Shown: positions 26,222 to 33,577 of the stretch, in pieces
Layout: every line of letters starts with the position of its first letter
Numbering within the stretch: position 1 is the first letter of the stretch
Made by a program: the position numbers and the translations under genes
NCBI GenBank assembly: GCA_910585625.1
Contig: CAJUFQ010000012.1
Span: 1 to 64,000, forward strand
Source of the DNA: an uncultured Lachnospiraceae bacterium
GTDB lineage: Bacteria; Bacillota; Clostridia; Lachnospirales; Lachnospiraceae
Direction of reading: 5' to 3'
Length of the DNA: 64,000 bases
Notes under the pieces: generated by a model
The model's database searches: none
The model's input: only the letters and a program-made list of their open reading frames with translations
What the model was told of the DNA's origin: nothing

Positions 26222-27721
26222 TCATGTTTTTACTACTTTAATGCTCAAGTTGTTCCTGTCACTCAGGCCCTCTACCGTCAGGCCAAGCTTGCGGCACTGG
26301 TCGACGATGCTGATAATCTTGCCGGTAAGAATCTCTCCAGGGGTCACGAGCGGAATTCCCGGTGGATATAGGTAAATGAATTCCTGGCTGATATGTCCGG
26401 TGGAGGCTTTTAAAGGAAGCGGTTCCGCAGGCTGTTCCATTGCAAGCGCAATCGGCATCTGAGGCTTCGGCGGCTGGTAGATATCGTTGCTTGTCAGCCG
26501 TTGTGGCTGGCTCTGTGTTCTTGCGCCGAGGATAACCGGGCGGGAAGCAGGGCGTGAGGTTCCCAGGGAAATCTCGTCGTCGATTTCCTTTAGCCCATGC
26601 AATAAACGCTCAAACCCTTCCTGCGTATCCATCAGGCTGGTTAATGCGGTCACATAATGCCCGGAACACATTTCCAGCTGCAGATAATAATTATGCAGCA
26701 GCTTGCGGTACAGTTTCTGTCCTGTCAGGTCGGACTTGCCCACAGAAACAAGAAGTTTGGAAATATCATGGTCGAAGCAGGATTCCGGTTCGCAGGAAGC
26801 TTTGTCAAACAGCCGGAGATTTTTTAAAGACTTTGCCTGACGGTAAAAATTGTTTAGCCGTTTGATATATTTTTCCAGCCGCTCTTCCTTCTCCTCGTTC
26901 AGGAAACGGACGCATTGTTCGATAGATGACATCAGAAGATAAGAGGGCGAGCTGGTCTGGTAGATGGAGAGGAAATTCTCCAGTGCATTTCGGTCTATCC
27001 GTTCCGAATTGACATGCAGCAACGCCGTCTGCGTAAGAGCGGGCAGCGTCTTGTGCAGGCTCTGTACCACCAGGTCTGCCCCGCATTCCAAGGCGGATTC
27101 AGGGAATTCATCGCAGAGCGTAAAGTGGGCTCCATGCGCCTCATCCACAATTAACGGCAAGTCGTATGCATGGACAATCTCTGCAATCGTCCGGATATCG
27201 GAAGCGACGCCGTCATAGGTGGGAGACGTGATGTATACGGCCCTGATCTGAGGTAAATCGTCTAATGCCTGCGCTACATGTGCCGGAGAGATGGAGCCGG
27301 AAATACCGAATTCCGTTGCGGCTGGAAGCAGATATACGGTTTCTAAGCCTCTCAGATAAATTGCATGATAGGCAGACTTATGGCTGTTGCGTGACATGAG
27401 CAGAGTGCCAAGCCGGGGAACTGCTGCGCTGATGGCGCTCAGAATGCCGGACGTACTGCCATTTATCAGGAAAAATGTTTCCTTTGCCCCGAATAGTTCG
27501 GCCGCACGCTGCTGGGCTTCTTTTAAGATGCCGTTTGCGTGGTAGAGGTTGTCAAAACGGTCGATTTCTGTAATGTCCACGGAGTAGGGGTTGGGGAATT
27601 CAATATGGGCGCGTTTATGTCCCGGCATATGAAAGGGGTAGCATCCGCTTTTGGAATAGCTTTGCAGCCGCTCGTCCAGGAATGGAGAGTCATCCTGCCA
27701 GCTGTATTTGATTTCAGCCAT
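26222..27721 (-). CDS. Orn/Lys/Arg decarboxylase family, PLP-dependent (YaaO-like)
   Basis: 499 residues from the ATG at 27721, which has AAAGGAGACTGAC before it; the frame extends upstream without a good site. The fold-type I decarboxylase markers are present: FHMPGHKR near the N-terminus, NGSTSGILSAI, VDEAHGAH and the PLP-lysine context QSLHKTLPALTQ. The C-terminal YLYPPGIPLVTPGE matches the family. The product could be cadaverine, agmatine or a related amine; sequence alone does not say which. It heads the operon to rsmI. Confidence 0.9.
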   Translation of the reverse strand: MAEIKYSWQDDSPFLDERLQSYSKSGCYPFHMPGHKRAHIEFPNPYSVDITEIDRFDNLYHANGILKEAQQRAAELFGAKETFFLINGSTSGILSAISAAVPRLGTLLMSRNSHKSAYHAIYLRGLETVYLLPAATEFGISGSISPAHVAQALDDLPQIRAVYITSPTYDGVASDIRTIAEIVHAYDLPLIVDEAHGAHFTLCDEFPESALECGADLVVQSLHKTLPALTQTALLHVNSERIDRNALENFLSIYQTSSPSYLLMSSIEQCVRFLNEEKEERLEKYIKRLNNFYRQAKSLKNLRLFDKASCEPESCFDHDISKLLVSVGKSDLTGQKLYRKLLHNYYLQLEMCSGHYVTALTSLMDTQEGFERLLHGLKEIDDEISLGTSRPASRPVILGARTQSQPQRLTSNDIYQPPKPQMPIALAMEQPAEPLPLKASTGHISQEFIYLYPPGIPLVTPGEILTGKIISIVDQCRKLGLTVEGLSDRNNLSIKVVKT

Positions 27722-27785
27722 GTCAGTCTCCTTTATTTTCTCTGCTCCTTTAAAATAGGTATGCAAAAGAGCTGTTTTTTGTTTT

Positions 27786-27814
27786 AGTATAACGGAAAAT
27801 GGATGGAAACTCAA
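27786..27814 (-). promoter_or_regulatory. Promoter of the yaaO-to-rsmI operon
   Basis: On the minus strand TTGAGT and TATACT are 17 bases apart, about 65 bases before the ATG at 27721. Confidence 0.55.
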
Positions 27815-27828
27815 GAAGCAACTGAGGA

Positions 27829-27857
27829 TTGAATTTGCAAAGATTTTGTTGTAAAAT
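27829..27857 (+). promoter_or_regulatory. Promoter of the chemoreceptor operon
   Basis: TTGAAT and TAAAAT are 17 bases apart, 60 bases before the GTG start. It is back to back with the operon promoter on the other strand. No sigma-28 motif is apparent. Confidence 0.5.
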
Positions 27858-27917
27858 ATCTCTCAGATAAAAAAATAAAAAAGGTTAAAAAACATCAAAA
27901 CACAGGAGGACTGAAAA

Positions 27918-29876
27918 GTGAAGGCGAAAAGAAGCATCAGCGGTAAAATATTAGTTACCACCATTTTTATTGTAATGCTTTTGGCATTGGTATTGGTGTC
28001 TTTGATGTCACGTTCGATGACATCATTGACAGGCACGATATTGTCAGACGTTTTGCCGTCCATGACCAAAACGGCATCTCAGAGCGTGGAGGCAAATATC
28101 CATGTGTTGGCAGACCGTATCATCATGATAGGCGATAATAATGTAATGACATATGCAGCAAGCCCCACAGATCAGAAGAAAAGTGTCATGGAGAAAGCTG
28201 CATCCGGGATTGAGTTTATATGGCTGGGGCTCTATGATGCTGAGGGTAACTTGTACATAGGTGAAGATTCCTGCCCCAAATCCCTGCAGGAACGCAAGAT
28301 TTTCCCTCTTCTGCAGGAAACGCAGAATGTGGTGGTAGATGATGTTGAGTTCAGTAGCGGGCAGCTCGAGCTTGCCGTGGGTAAGCCGATTACTGACGAG
28401 GAAGGGGAATTGCTCTATTACCTTGTGGGAAGCTACAAATATGAGGTTCTGAATGACGTCTTAAACAGCATAAATATCAGCGCCAATGGAGAGGCTTTTA
28501 TTGTAAATGCAGACGGAAAGGTTATGGGGAACCGTAATACGCAGCTGATAGAAGACCAGATAGATTTGGCGGAATATACGGGTTCTGAAGAACTGGAAGA
28601 TAAAGTAGTATCAGGAGAAACCGGGGTAATGACATTAGGGCATGGCAAAGAAACCGGACAAGTGAGTTATGTACCTATCAACGGAACGAACTGGTATTTG
28701 GCCATCATCGTGCCAAGCAGCGATTTTATGGGCCCTGCGCAGGACAGCATATCAATGGGGATTACCCTGACGGCAGTGATGTTGGTTCTGGCAGTAATCA
28801 TTATCATAGGGTTTTCTTCTAAAATCCGTAAATCTCTAAAGACAGTGACAAACCGGATTGAGCTTTTGGAAAAGGGCGATTTGAAGACGTCGACAGACAT
28901 TATCCAGACAAAAGATGAGACCCAGGTACTTTCGGTGGCCCTGAACAATACCATTTCAGGAATCAACGGTTACATCTCACAGCTGTCGAGAGTGCTTTCC
29001 AGCCTTTCGCAAGGAAATTTTGATGTATCTATAGAGGAAGAATTCCAGGGTGATTTCATACAAATCAAAGATGCCTTAGAGAAAATCATTGTGTCTTTGA
29101 ATACTATGCTTCGTTCCGTGCAGGAGTCTTCTGCGGAAGTCCTTATGACGGCGAAGACTGTTTCAGAAAGCGCGGCCATGGTACATAACGGTTCTACGGA
29201 GCAGTCAAATTCTCTGCTGGTTCTGACGGAGGAGACGAAAGCGATTGAAGAAAATATCCGCGATGTCAACGATAATACCATTCGCGCCGGAGAACTGATG
29301 CGGAAAGCAAAGGAAAGTTTAAGCCTTGGCGATGAGAATATGAAAAATCTTCTGGAAGCAATGGAGGATATACATAGGAATGCCGATGAAATCAATAAGA
29401 TTAACAAGCTGTTAGAGGATATTGCACAGCAGACGAATGTATTGGCGCTAAACGCTTCGGTAGAAGCAAGTCGTGCCGGGGAAATGGGCAAAGGCTTTGC
29501 GGTGGTTGCTTCTGAGGTGCGTAGCCTTGCCGCACAGAGTACAGAATCCGCGCACCATGCCACAGAAGTCATCAGCCATTCCCAGTCGGCAATCGAAAAC
29601 GGCGTACAGTATGCGAAACAGGCGGCAGAATCTTTTGAGGATATTGAAACCATTTCCAATGAGATTTCAGAGATTACCAAATGTCTGGGCGAGGCCGTGG
29701 CGGTTCAGAAAGACTCTTTGGAGAATATGACGGATCAGATTGAGCAGATTAATGATTTTGCGCAGAAGAATCTTGATGCAAGTTTTGAAAGCACGACGGC
29801 AAGCCAGAAACTGAACAGGCAGGCGGAGGAGCTGCAGGGCGTGTCAGAACGTTTTCAGTTAAGGAGGTTCAGATAA
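27918..29876 (+). CDS. Methyl-accepting chemotaxis protein
   Basis: 652 residues starting at a GTG with AGGAGGA upstream. A membrane segment (about 10-32), a periplasm-facing Cache-type sensor (to about 275), a second segment (about 278-300), a HAMP region and a long cytoplasmic signalling domain are present. The conserved hairpin tip is clear: LEDIAQQTNVLALNASVEASRAGEMGKGFAVVASEVR. The ligand is unknown. It is followed one base later by an FMN-binding lipoprotein gene, so the pair is co-translated and may work together. Confidence 0.92.
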   Translation: MKAKRSISGKILVTTIFIVMLLALVLVSLMSRSMTSLTGTILSDVLPSMTKTASQSVEANIHVLADRIIMIGDNNVMTYAASPTDQKKSVMEKAASGIEFIWLGLYDAEGNLYIGEDSCPKSLQERKIFPLLQETQNVVVDDVEFSSGQLELAVGKPITDEEGELLYYLVGSYKYEVLNDVLNSINISANGEAFIVNADGKVMGNRNTQLIEDQIDLAEYTGSEELEDKVVSGETGVMTLGHGKETGQVSYVPINGTNWYLAIIVPSSDFMGPAQDSISMGITLTAVMLVLAVIIIIGFSSKIRKSLKTVTNRIELLEKGDLKTSTDIIQTKDETQVLSVALNNTISGINGYISQLSRVLSSLSQGNFDVSIEEEFQGDFIQIKDALEKIIVSLNTMLRSVQESSAEVLMTAKTVSESAAMVHNGSTEQSNSLLVLTEETKAIEENIRDVNDNTIRAGELMRKAKESLSLGDENMKNLLEAMEDIHRNADEINKINKLLEDIAQQTNVLALNASVEASRAGEMGKGFAVVASEVRSLAAQSTESAHHATEVISHSQSAIENGVQYAKQAAESFEDIETISNEISEITKCLGEAVAVQKDSLENMTDQIEQINDFAQKNLDASFESTTASQKLNRQAEELQGVSERFQLRRFR

Positions 29877-29877
29877 A

Positions 29878-30342
29878 ATGAAGAGATATAAAGCTTTGTG
29901 GATGCTGATTGGCTTGTTTTTGTGTTTGGCAATTTCCGGATGTGGGAACAGTAATGAAGAGGCTGGGTTTGTGGATGGATATTACACAGCTATCATGTCG
30001 GATTACAGTTTTGGCTGGAAAGAGTACGTCACTATCTGCGTGATGGATAATAAAATTGTGAGCGTAGAATATAATGCAAGGAATAAGGCCGGGTTCATCA
30101 AGTCCTGGGACAGCGCTTATATGCGGAATATGAATTCTGTTTCCGGCACGTATCCCAACCGTTATACACGCGACTATGCGGCGCAGCTTCTGGAAACCCA
30201 GGGCATGGCGGAAATTGATATGCTGGCGGGGGCGTCTTCGTCCGGCGGCAATTTCCAGAAAATGACGGCGGCTCTTCTGGAGAGCGCGCAGATTGGGGAT
30301 ACAGAGATTCAAATCGTTCAGTCGCCGGAACCGGAGGAATAG
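29878..30342 (+). CDS. FMN-binding domain lipoprotein
   Basis: 154 residues. The N-terminus is a lipoprotein signal with lipobox LAISGC. The remainder matches the FMN-binding (FMN_bind) domain: DGYYTA, IVSVEYNARNKAGF, and near the C-terminus DMLAGASSS, which corresponds to the (S/T)GA(T/S) site at which ApbE attaches FMN in RnfG/NqrC-type proteins. Here serine stands where threonine is usual. The start lies one base after the chemoreceptor stop. Extracytoplasmic flavin redox or binding role coupled to the receptor is inferred from position. Confidence 0.8.
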   Translation: MKRYKALWMLIGLFLCLAISGCGNSNEEAGFVDGYYTAIMSDYSFGWKEYVTICVMDNKIVSVEYNARNKAGFIKSWDSAYMRNMNSVSGTYPNRYTRDYAAQLLETQGMAEIDMLAGASSSGGNFQKMTAALLESAQIGDTEIQIVQSPEPEE

Positions 30343-30384
30343 AACGAAGGAATCTTGCATATGATAAAGCAGACAGAAACAAAT

Positions 30385-30414
30385 TTTCCGGCATGGCAAA
30401 GGCTGTGCCGGAAA
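30385..30414 (+). other. Hairpin after the FMN-binding gene
   Basis: TTTCCGGCA and TGCCGGAAA form a 9-bp stem around 12 bases. No T tract follows, so it is at most a weak terminator. Confidence 0.4.
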
Positions 30415-30441
30415 GAAAAACCAAAAAAATGAAGAAATAAT

Positions 30442-30470
30442 TTGACAATTCCCAAGATTTGGAATATAAT
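30442..30470 (+). promoter_or_regulatory. Consensus promoter of the initiator tRNA
   Basis: TTGACA and TATAAT with a 17-base spacer, 12 bases before the tRNA 5' end. Confidence 0.85.
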
Positions 30471-30482
30471 AAAGTCTGTTGA

Positions 30483-30556
30483 CGCGGGATGGAGCAGTCT
30501 GGAAGCTCGTCGGGCTCATAACCCGAAGGCCGCAGGTTCAAATCCTGCTCCCGCAA
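30483..30556 (+). tRNA. Initiator tRNA-fMet (anticodon CAT)
   Basis: Base 1 is C and base 72 is A, the mismatch typical of bacterial initiators, and the anticodon stem has GGG/CCC pairs around CTCATAA. D arm and T arm (GCAGG-TTCAAAT-CCTGC) fold fully. CCA is not encoded. Confidence 0.95.
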
Positions 30557-30638
30557 CGCAAATAGCAGTAACCGGATGGTTGCTGCTGTTTTTAAATATG
30601 CCTATAGGCGTCAAATTAAAAAAGAAAGCAGAGTGGTT

Positions 30639-31577
30639 ATGGTTTATCAAAATATTTTAGAGGCAATGGGCAACACGCCGCTCATCCGGCTGAACCACAT
30701 GACGGATGAGGAAGACGCACAGATTCTGGTTAAATTCGAAGGATTAAATGTGGGCGGTTCCATCAAGACGAGGACAGCCTACAATATGATTCGGGAAGCC
30801 CAGGCACAGGGGCTTATCAAGGATGATACGGTTATCGTTGAGCCAACCAGCGGGAACCAGGGCATCGGTCTTGCCTTGGTAGGAGCTGTATTCGGGTATG
30901 AGACAAAGATTATCATGCCGGATTCGGTCAGCGAAGAGCGGCGAAAGCTGGTGGAGCATTATGGGGCAAAAGTGATACTGATCCATGATGCGGGTAATAT
31001 TGGCGCGTGCATAGAGGAATGCCTGCAGACAGCCTTGCGCATGGCTAAGGAAGATGCCCGGGTATTTGTTCCCCAGCAGTTTGAAAACCCTGCCAACCCG
31101 GCCGTACATAAGATACAGACTGGCTTAGAGATATTAGAGCAGGCAGATGGGCCAATCCATGGGTTCTGTTCCGGTATCGGTACGGGCGGAACGATAACTG
31201 GTGTGGGAGAGACTCTGAAAGAGAAGAATCCTGGTATGTTGATTTGGGCCGTAGAGCCGGAGCATGCAGCGATTCTGTCGGGAGGCTCCATCGGGACGCA
31301 TCTGCAGATGGGGATTGGCGACGGATTGATTCCGGAAATCCTCAATCAGGAAATTTATGACGAGGTATGTATCGTTACGGATGAGGAAGCCCTTGCGACT
31401 TCCAGGCAGCTTGCCTCCCGGGAAGGGATTATGTGCGGGATTTCCAGCGGGACAAATGTGGCTGCAGCTATTAAGCTCGCAAAGCTGCTGGGAAAAGGCA
31501 AGACCGTAGTTACAATCCTGCCGGATACAGCGGAGCGGTATTTTTCCACTCCTCTGTTTGAAGAGCCAGAGGCTTAG
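30639..31577 (+). CDS. cysK: Cysteine synthase-family PLP enzyme
   Basis: 312 residues from the ATG at 30639, where the protein begins like the family (YQNILEAMGNTPLIRL). CysK makes cysteine from O-acetylserine and sulfide. The PLP-lysine motif is GGSIKTR, differing from the common NPGGSVKDR in lacking P and D. The substrate loop EPTSGNQGIGLA and the phosphate-binding GTGGTITG are present. It lies 82 bases after initiator tRNA with no visible terminator. A related role (cystathionine or O-phosphoserine substrate) cannot be excluded. Its stop interlocks with that of the convergent NlpC/P60 gene. Confidence 0.88.
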   Translation: MVYQNILEAMGNTPLIRLNHMTDEEDAQILVKFEGLNVGGSIKTRTAYNMIREAQAQGLIKDDTVIVEPTSGNQGIGLALVGAVFGYETKIIMPDSVSEERRKLVEHYGAKVILIHDAGNIGACIEECLQTALRMAKEDARVFVPQQFENPANPAVHKIQTGLEILEQADGPIHGFCSGIGTGGTITGVGETLKEKNPGMLIWAVEPEHAAILSGGSIGTHLQMGIGDGLIPEILNQEIYDEVCIVTDEEALATSRQLASREGIMCGISSGTNVAAAIKLAKLLGKGKTVVTILPDTAERYFSTPLFEEPEA

Positions 31578-32413
31578 CAGAAAGCACTGCCTATGGCATA
31601 GAGGCTGTCCGCTAAGTCCGGGCGGTAATCCATATCCTGGGGATTGAGGCTGTTGATGACGCAGCGAAAACTGTTCAAATTCCCGGTGGCATGGATATAT
31701 TTGTCGTTGCCCAGATAGAGAGCCACATGTCCCGGGAAATATAGGAGGTCTGCAGGCTTGATCTGGGAGCGGGGGATTTCCCGTATCGGATATCCTGATT
31801 TGATGGCAGCGTCTCGGTAGATAAGGATGCCGCACATGAAATAGCTCATAAATGTAAGCCCGGAGCAGTCAATGCCCTCATGGGTCTTACCGCCCCAGCG
31901 GTATTGGACGCCGAGGTAGGAGAGGGCATAGTTTATGATAGAGGTGCGAAGTTCCGTCTGAGAATCTGCCAGGGACTGTGAAGCAGCTAAAGCGACTGCC
32001 GGCACATATCCTGTGGTTTGGTCTGCCAGCCTGATCTTCTGCCAGCCGTCTTTGCGTCCGCCGCAAGGGATTACGGTACTTCCCATATAAAGTGTGGTGA
32101 GGACGGGGGCTTGTACCTTCGGCGCGGCTAAAATATCTGTGAGCCGCTGGGTGAGAAGCAGAAGCGAGCCGGAACGGATATTCCACATGCCGTACTCCTC
32201 TTGGGAAATCTTATGTACGTCTCTCATATTCAGCCATCCGCTGTAACCGTAGTGTGTAATGACCTTTAAGAAATCTCCGCGGCATTCGCTGACTGTGAGC
32301 AGCCATCCTGATAATACTTCGTCTGAGACGTTCCGGCCGGTCAGGCAGTTGCTTGTTTGAATGACACTTTCGTAGAGGGTGGCTTTGGGGGCAATGACGA
32401 TGGCTTGCTGCAT
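31574..32413 (-). CDS. NlpC/P60 endopeptidase with SH3 domains, YkfC-like
   Basis: 279 residues without a signal peptide. Two SH3-like regions (about 10-150) precede an NlpC/P60 domain with catalytic Cys in HEGIDCSGLTFMSY, His in PGHVALYLGNDKYIHA. The cytoplasmic YkfC/dipeptidyl-peptidase VI group cleaves gamma-D-Glu-DAP bonds in recycled murein peptides. The lack of a secretion signal and the neighbouring M19 dipeptidase, 12 bases upstream, support that role. Direct substrate is not known. Confidence 0.85.
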   Translation of the reverse strand: MQQAIVIAPKATLYESVIQTSNCLTGRNVSDEVLSGWLLTVSECRGDFLKVITHYGYSGWLNMRDVHKISQEEYGMWNIRSGSLLLLTQRLTDILAAPKVQAPVLTTLYMGSTVIPCGGRKDGWQKIRLADQTTGYVPAVALAASQSLADSQTELRTSIINYALSYLGVQYRWGGKTHEGIDCSGLTFMSYFMCGILIYRDAAIKSGYPIREIPRSQIKPADLLYFPGHVALYLGNDKYIHATGNLNSFRCVINSLNPQDMDYRPDLADSLYAIGSAFC

Positions 32414-32425
32414 GGCGTCTCCTTT

Positions 32426-33472
32426 TTATAATAGTTCCCGATAGAAATTCAGCACATTCTTGTAAAAAATCTGTTCTATCTCACTTGTGTGAAATCCGCA
32501 TTTTCTCAATTCATGTTCTAATAATTCCATCTGGCTGCAATTTTCCAGTTCCAGGTTGTCGTCAATTCCGTCAAAATCAGAACCGAGTCCTATACAGTAT
32601 ATGCCGCCAATATTGGAAATATGACAGATATGCCGCACAATATCTTTAGCGCGGCTGAAAAAGATACCTTTTTCATCTGGCGTATCGGAAAGGAACGGAC
32701 CATAATAGTTGACGCCGATGACGCCGCCTTTCTCTGCAATGTTTTGGATCAGCGTATCGGTAAGGTTCCGTCCGCGTCCACAGAGGGATTGTGCATTGGA
32801 ATGGCTGGCGCAGAATGGCCTTGTGGCAAATCGGCACACATCTTGGATGCCTTCATCGGACAGATGGGAGACGTCGGCAATGATGCCCAGGCGTTCCATC
32901 TCAGAAAGGAATTCTATACCCATGCTGGTCAGGCCTTTTTGCGGCCGCAAGGAAACGCTTCCGTTATCTGGATTCGGGTGGGGAAGGGCGGCGGGTCTGG
33001 GAACTCTGTCATTCTTTAAACCAGTGAGGGGAGCTGGCTCTGCAGGAAAGCCCAGCGTGTTAGGGTAATTCCAGGTAAAGGTCATCATGCGCACCCCTAA
33101 GTCATAGATTTCTGATAATCTGTCCGGGCTGCCGCCACATACTTCCCCCTCTTCTAAGGTCAGGAGTGCGGACATTTTCCCCTGCTTTTCGTTTGCAAGG
33201 ATATCGGTAAAATCCGTGACAGGCAAAATCAGGTCGGAATTTTTCTGTATTTCTTCGCGGAAGACTGCAAGCTGTCCGTGGAAGGTTTCATAAGGATTTT
33301 GGGTTTCGCTCAAATCGATGAACAACGCAAAATTCTGCATAAGATAATCGGCAGACTTCATTTTCATGAGGTCTGCCTGAAACATGTTTTCTCTGAGGTT
33401 TGCTTCTTTGTCCTGTTCTCTCTCCTGGTAAATGCGGGAGATTGTGTCACAGTGCATGTCAATGATTTTCAT
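32426..33472 (-). CDS. Membrane dipeptidase family (peptidase M19)
   Basis: 348 residues. M19 enzymes are zinc dipeptidases with a TIM-barrel fold. The N-terminal IIDMHCDTISRI, the central MGIEFLSEMERLGIIADVSHLSD, HSNAQSLCGRGRNL and IGLGSDFDGIDD blocks match, and the glutamate in LLTLEEGEV is the bridging residue. No signal peptide is present. With the NlpC/P60 gene behind it, a cytoplasmic murein-peptide recycling pair is likely. Confidence 0.9.
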   Translation of the reverse strand: MKIIDMHCDTISRIYQEREQDKEANLRENMFQADLMKMKSADYLMQNFALFIDLSETQNPYETFHGQLAVFREEIQKNSDLILPVTDFTDILANEKQGKMSALLTLEEGEVCGGSPDRLSEIYDLGVRMMTFTWNYPNTLGFPAEPAPLTGLKNDRVPRPAALPHPNPDNGSVSLRPQKGLTSMGIEFLSEMERLGIIADVSHLSDEGIQDVCRFATRPFCASHSNAQSLCGRGRNLTDTLIQNIAEKGGVIGVNYYGPFLSDTPDEKGIFFSRAKDIVRHICHISNIGGIYCIGLGSDFDGIDDNLELENCSQMELLEHELRKCGFHTSEIEQIFYKNVLNFYRELL

Positions 33473-33577
33473 GGAATGCCTCCGTAGAGATAGTGTTTTT
33501 TAATCATACGCGGCATGACGCAAGGGAATGCCAGGAGAAAAGGAAATCCTGCCCCGTGCGCCGATGGAAAGCCAGGG

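Noticed and set aside
30098..30556. Minus-strand frame across the initiator tRNA
   Set aside because: It reads through a tRNA gene and is a typical false gene call.
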